NCBI RefSeq assembly: GCF_000349325.1
Contig: NC_020504.1
Location: forward strand, 1,832,053 to 1,896,052
Length of the DNA stretch: 64,000 bases
From: Streptomyces davaonensis JCM 4913
GTDB lineage: Bacteria; Actinomycetota; Actinomycetes; Streptomycetales; Streptomycetaceae
Direction: 5' to 3'
Shown here: piece after piece, positions 62,120-64,000 of the stretch
How the letters are laid out: each line of letters begins with the position of its first letter
Position numbering within the stretch: the first letter of the stretch is position 1
Position numbers and translations under genes: made by a program
Notes under the pieces: generated by a model
The model's database searches: none
Seen by the model: the letters and a program-made list of their open reading frames with translations, nothing else
Told to the model about the DNA's origin: nothing

Positions 62120-63078
62120 ACGCCACACTGCTCGCGGTAGTGCTGTCCCTGTTCTCCGCCGTCGCCTACGCGGCCGCCGCCGTCGCCCAGGAGCGGCTCG
62201 CCTCCCGGACCCCCGGGAACGGTGTCCTGCGGCTGCTGGGCTCGGCGGCCTGGTGGTCGACCGTCGGGCTCAACGCCACCGGCGCGCTGCTGCACGTCGT
62301 GGCCCTGAAGTACGGGCCGCTCACCGTCGTGCAGCCGCTCGGCGCGCTCACGCTGGTCGCCGCCGTACCGCTGGGCGCGCGGGTCGCGGGGCGCCGGGTC
62401 AGCGCCGTCGAGTGGCGGGGCACCGCCCTCACCCTCCTCGGCCTCGCGGCGATCCTCGTCACGGCGTCCGGGCACGCCCCCGACGATGTGCTGAGCGTGT
62501 CCGAGGCGGTGGCGGTCGCCGGAGTCACCTCGGTGCTGATCGCCGTGTTGGGGCGGCCGGGCAGGCGGCGGGGCCTGCGGCACGCGACCGCGTCCGGGGT
62601 CGCCTCCGGAGTGGCCTCGGCGCTCACCCAGACCGTCACGGTGGCCGCGACGGACCGCTCGGGATCGCTGCTGAGCATGCAGGTGATCGGGGTGGCTCTG
62701 GTCGTCGCGGCCTTCGCGGCGGGCGGACTGCTGCTGTCGCAGTCGGCCTACCAGGACGGCCTGGACGCCCCGCTCGCCCTGGTCACCCTGTCCAATCCGG
62801 TGGCCGCCGCGCTGATCGGGCTCGCCCTGCTGGGCGAACGCCTCCAGGGCGGTGCGGCCGGCGTGCTGCTGGCGCTGGCGGGCGCGGGAGTCGCGGCCCG
62901 GGGTGTGGTGCTGCTCACCCGGGCGGCACCCGCCACCGAGGACGACCACCCCGTGGCCGCCGTGCTGGCCCTGGAGCCGGGGACGGCGTCGGTGGAACCG
63001 GCGCTGGTCACCCGGCCCCAGCGCGAGGCCGGGCTGATGCCCCGGCAGCCGGAGCCGGGGCATCTCACGCCACTGTGA
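62116..63078 (+). CDS. DMT/EamA-type transporter-like membrane protein
   Basis: 320 residues from ATG 62116. Nine or ten hydrophobic helices with the DMT pattern VQPLGALTLVAAVPLGA in the first half and ALVTLSNPVAAALIGLALLGE in the second. A hydrophilic C-terminal tail of about 45 residues. Substrate unknown. Coupled to the PAP2 gene, so perhaps linked to lipid or envelope turnover. Confidence 0.85.
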   Translation: MNATLLAVVLSLFSAVAYAAAAVAQERLASRTPGNGVLRLLGSAAWWSTVGLNATGALLHVVALKYGPLTVVQPLGALTLVAAVPLGARVAGRRVSAVEWRGTALTLLGLAAILVTASGHAPDDVLSVSEAVAVAGVTSVLIAVLGRPGRRRGLRHATASGVASGVASALTQTVTVAATDRSGSLLSMQVIGVALVVAAFAAGGLLLSQSAYQDGLDAPLALVTLSNPVAAALIGLALLGERLQGGAAGVLLALAGAGVAARGVVLLTRAAPATEDDHPVAAVLALEPGTASVEPALVTRPQREAGLMPRQPEPGHLTPL

Positions 63079-63096
63079 CCGCGTAGCGACCCGGCG

Positions 63097-64000
63097 TCAG
63101 TCCACGACGATCGCCGGGTCGCTCACCCCGGGACGCCCGTTCTCGACGTGCCCGGCGAACCTCCGCAGGAACGCCGGGTCGGCGTCGGAGGTGACCGTCA
63201 GGTCGTACCAGCGCCGGCTCGCCGCGAGGTCGACGGTGTGCCGGACGGTGGCGCCGGGTCGCACGGTGAAGGTCCGAGCCCGACCGCCGTACCCATTGCT
63301 GACCTTCAGCCGGACACTCGTCTCCCCCTTGTTCGTGAAGGTGAGCCGCACGTCGTCGCCGATGTGCCGGGCGGTGACCTCGGGCCCGGCGGTCTTGTTC
63401 GGGCCCTTGAAGACGCGCAGGAAGCCGTTGGGCCCGTGCACGGTCAGGTCGTACGAGCCGTTCGAGTACGCCGAGTTCCAGGTGTCGGCGATGTTCTTGC
63501 CGGCCTCGGTGGTGTACGTCCACGGCCCGTCGGTGCGGTTGCCGGAGGTGACCAGGAAGGCGGCGCCCGCGTGGGCGCCGGAGGCGAAGGTCAGCGTGAA
63601 CTTGCCGGCCGCCGCGTCCACCGAGCCGTCCGTGTACGGGGAGTACTTCAGCGGGCGGGCGGGACGCAGACCGCGCTCCTGGCGGGGCATGTCCGGGTCG
63701 GCGGGCGGCGTCGGCTTGTAGTCGGGGTGCCGCTCGCGGTCCTGCGGCTCGTACTCGTCCGTCTCCGGCAGGGCGGCCGGGCGGCTGTCCTTGCGGGAGA
63801 AGTCGAAGGCCGAGGTGAGATCGCCGCAGACGGTACGGCGCCACGGAGAGATGTTGGTCTCCTGCACCCCGAACCGGCGCTCCATGAACTGGAGGATCGA
63901 GGTGTGGTCGAGAGTCTCGGAGCAGACGTAACCGCCCTTGCTCCACGGCGAGACCACCAGCATCGGCACACGCGGGCCTAGGCCGTAGGCACCGGCCGGG
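63097..64000 (-). CDS. Phosphocholine-specific phospholipase C, C-terminal part (5' end outside window)
   Basis: The frame enters from the right edge and stops at TGA 63097-63099, giving about 300 residues. The catalytic-domain end reads PRVPMLVVSPWSKGGYVCSE, with LDHTSILQFMERRFG, as in bacterial PC-PLC/acid-phosphatase enzymes. Two C-terminal beta-sandwich repeats (DUF756 type) follow: KYSPYTDGSVDAAAGKFTLT and VTARHIGDDVRLTFTNKG. These enzymes are Tat-exported; the signal is beyond the window. Converges with the DMT gene, 18 bases apart. Confidence 0.92.
   Translation of the reverse strand, partial: PAGAYGLGPRVPMLVVSPWSKGGYVCSETLDHTSILQFMERRFGVQETNISPWRRTVCGDLTSAFDFSRKDSRPAALPETDEYEPQDRERHPDYKPTPPADPDMPRQERGLRPARPLKYSPYTDGSVDAAAGKFTLTFASGAHAGAAFLVTSGNRTDGPWTYTTEAGKNIADTWNSAYSNGSYDLTVHGPNGFLRVFKGPNKTAGPEVTARHIGDDVRLTFTNKGETSVRLKVSNGYGGRARTFTVRPGATVRHTVDLAASRRWYDLTVTSDADPAFLRRFAGHVENGRPGVSDPAIVVD

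Overview
The window looks like the chromosome of a Streptomyces or a very close relative. It is very GC-rich, genes are densely packed with many 4-base ATGA/GTGA/TTGA overlaps, GTG and TTG starts are common, and it carries lineage markers: an SsgA-like sporulation protein, a WhiB-like protein, a small two-domain laccase (SLAC), a complete pca operon with PcaV, and one rare TTA (bldA) leucine codon. From memory, the order ssgD / ABC-F / wblH / SLAC / ligD-pol / ligase / pcaV-pca / phospholipase C resembles one S. coelicolor chromosome-arm segment; I could not check this.

Layout. 1-13.5 kb: ABC-F ATPase, unknown protein, D-amino-acid oxidase, BCCT osmolyte transporter, three secreted peptidases (M14, S15-like, M1), a macro-domain/PfkB kinase pair and an amino-acid permease. 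13.7-20.2 kb: MerR regulator and a four-gene beta-oxidation operon (CaiB/AMACR, acyl-CoA dehydrogenase, thiolase, FadB-like). 20.3-25.6 kb: YjbR protein, saccharopine-dehydrogenase-like protein ending inside a MITE-like repeat, small membrane protein, endonuclease V with an extra C-terminal domain, BNR/YCF48 protein and SsgA-like protein. 25.6-30.6 kb: ABC-F ATPase behind a leader with two uORFs and a structure that can mask its ribosome binding site, dimethylargininase, and acyl-ACP desaturase behind three tandem 15-bp palindromes.

30.6-37.5 kb is the accessory part: a tRNA-Trp-like gene, a VWA/HExxH protein, a complete IS1182-type element apparently inserted in a terminator-like palindrome, an internally deleted tnpB, a gene remnant, a zinc-ribbon SDR and two more tRNA-like genes. 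37.2-45.8 kb: WhiB-like, VOC and HEAT proteins, then a divergent secreted redox locus: small laccase versus a ThuA-PQQ dehydrogenase (third codon TTA) coupled to a cupredoxin/Ig/DUF1080 protein. 45.8-49.2 kb: LigD-type polymerase, small membrane peptide, ATP-dependent DNA ligase and DUF3048 lipoprotein. 49.2-56.3 kb: pcaV and pcaIJFHGBL for protocatechuate degradation to succinyl-CoA and acetyl-CoA. 56.3-64 kb: an ATPase/TPR regulator broken by one extra base in a G8 run, DUF2510 protein, TetR/PAP2/DMT genes around a 16-bp operator array, and the end of a phospholipase C running off the window.

The strongest candidates for something undescribed are the developmentally gated extracellular sugar-oxidation/copper locus (40.0-45.8 kb), the ABC-F leader (25.63-25.90 kb), and the three divergent tRNA-like genes.
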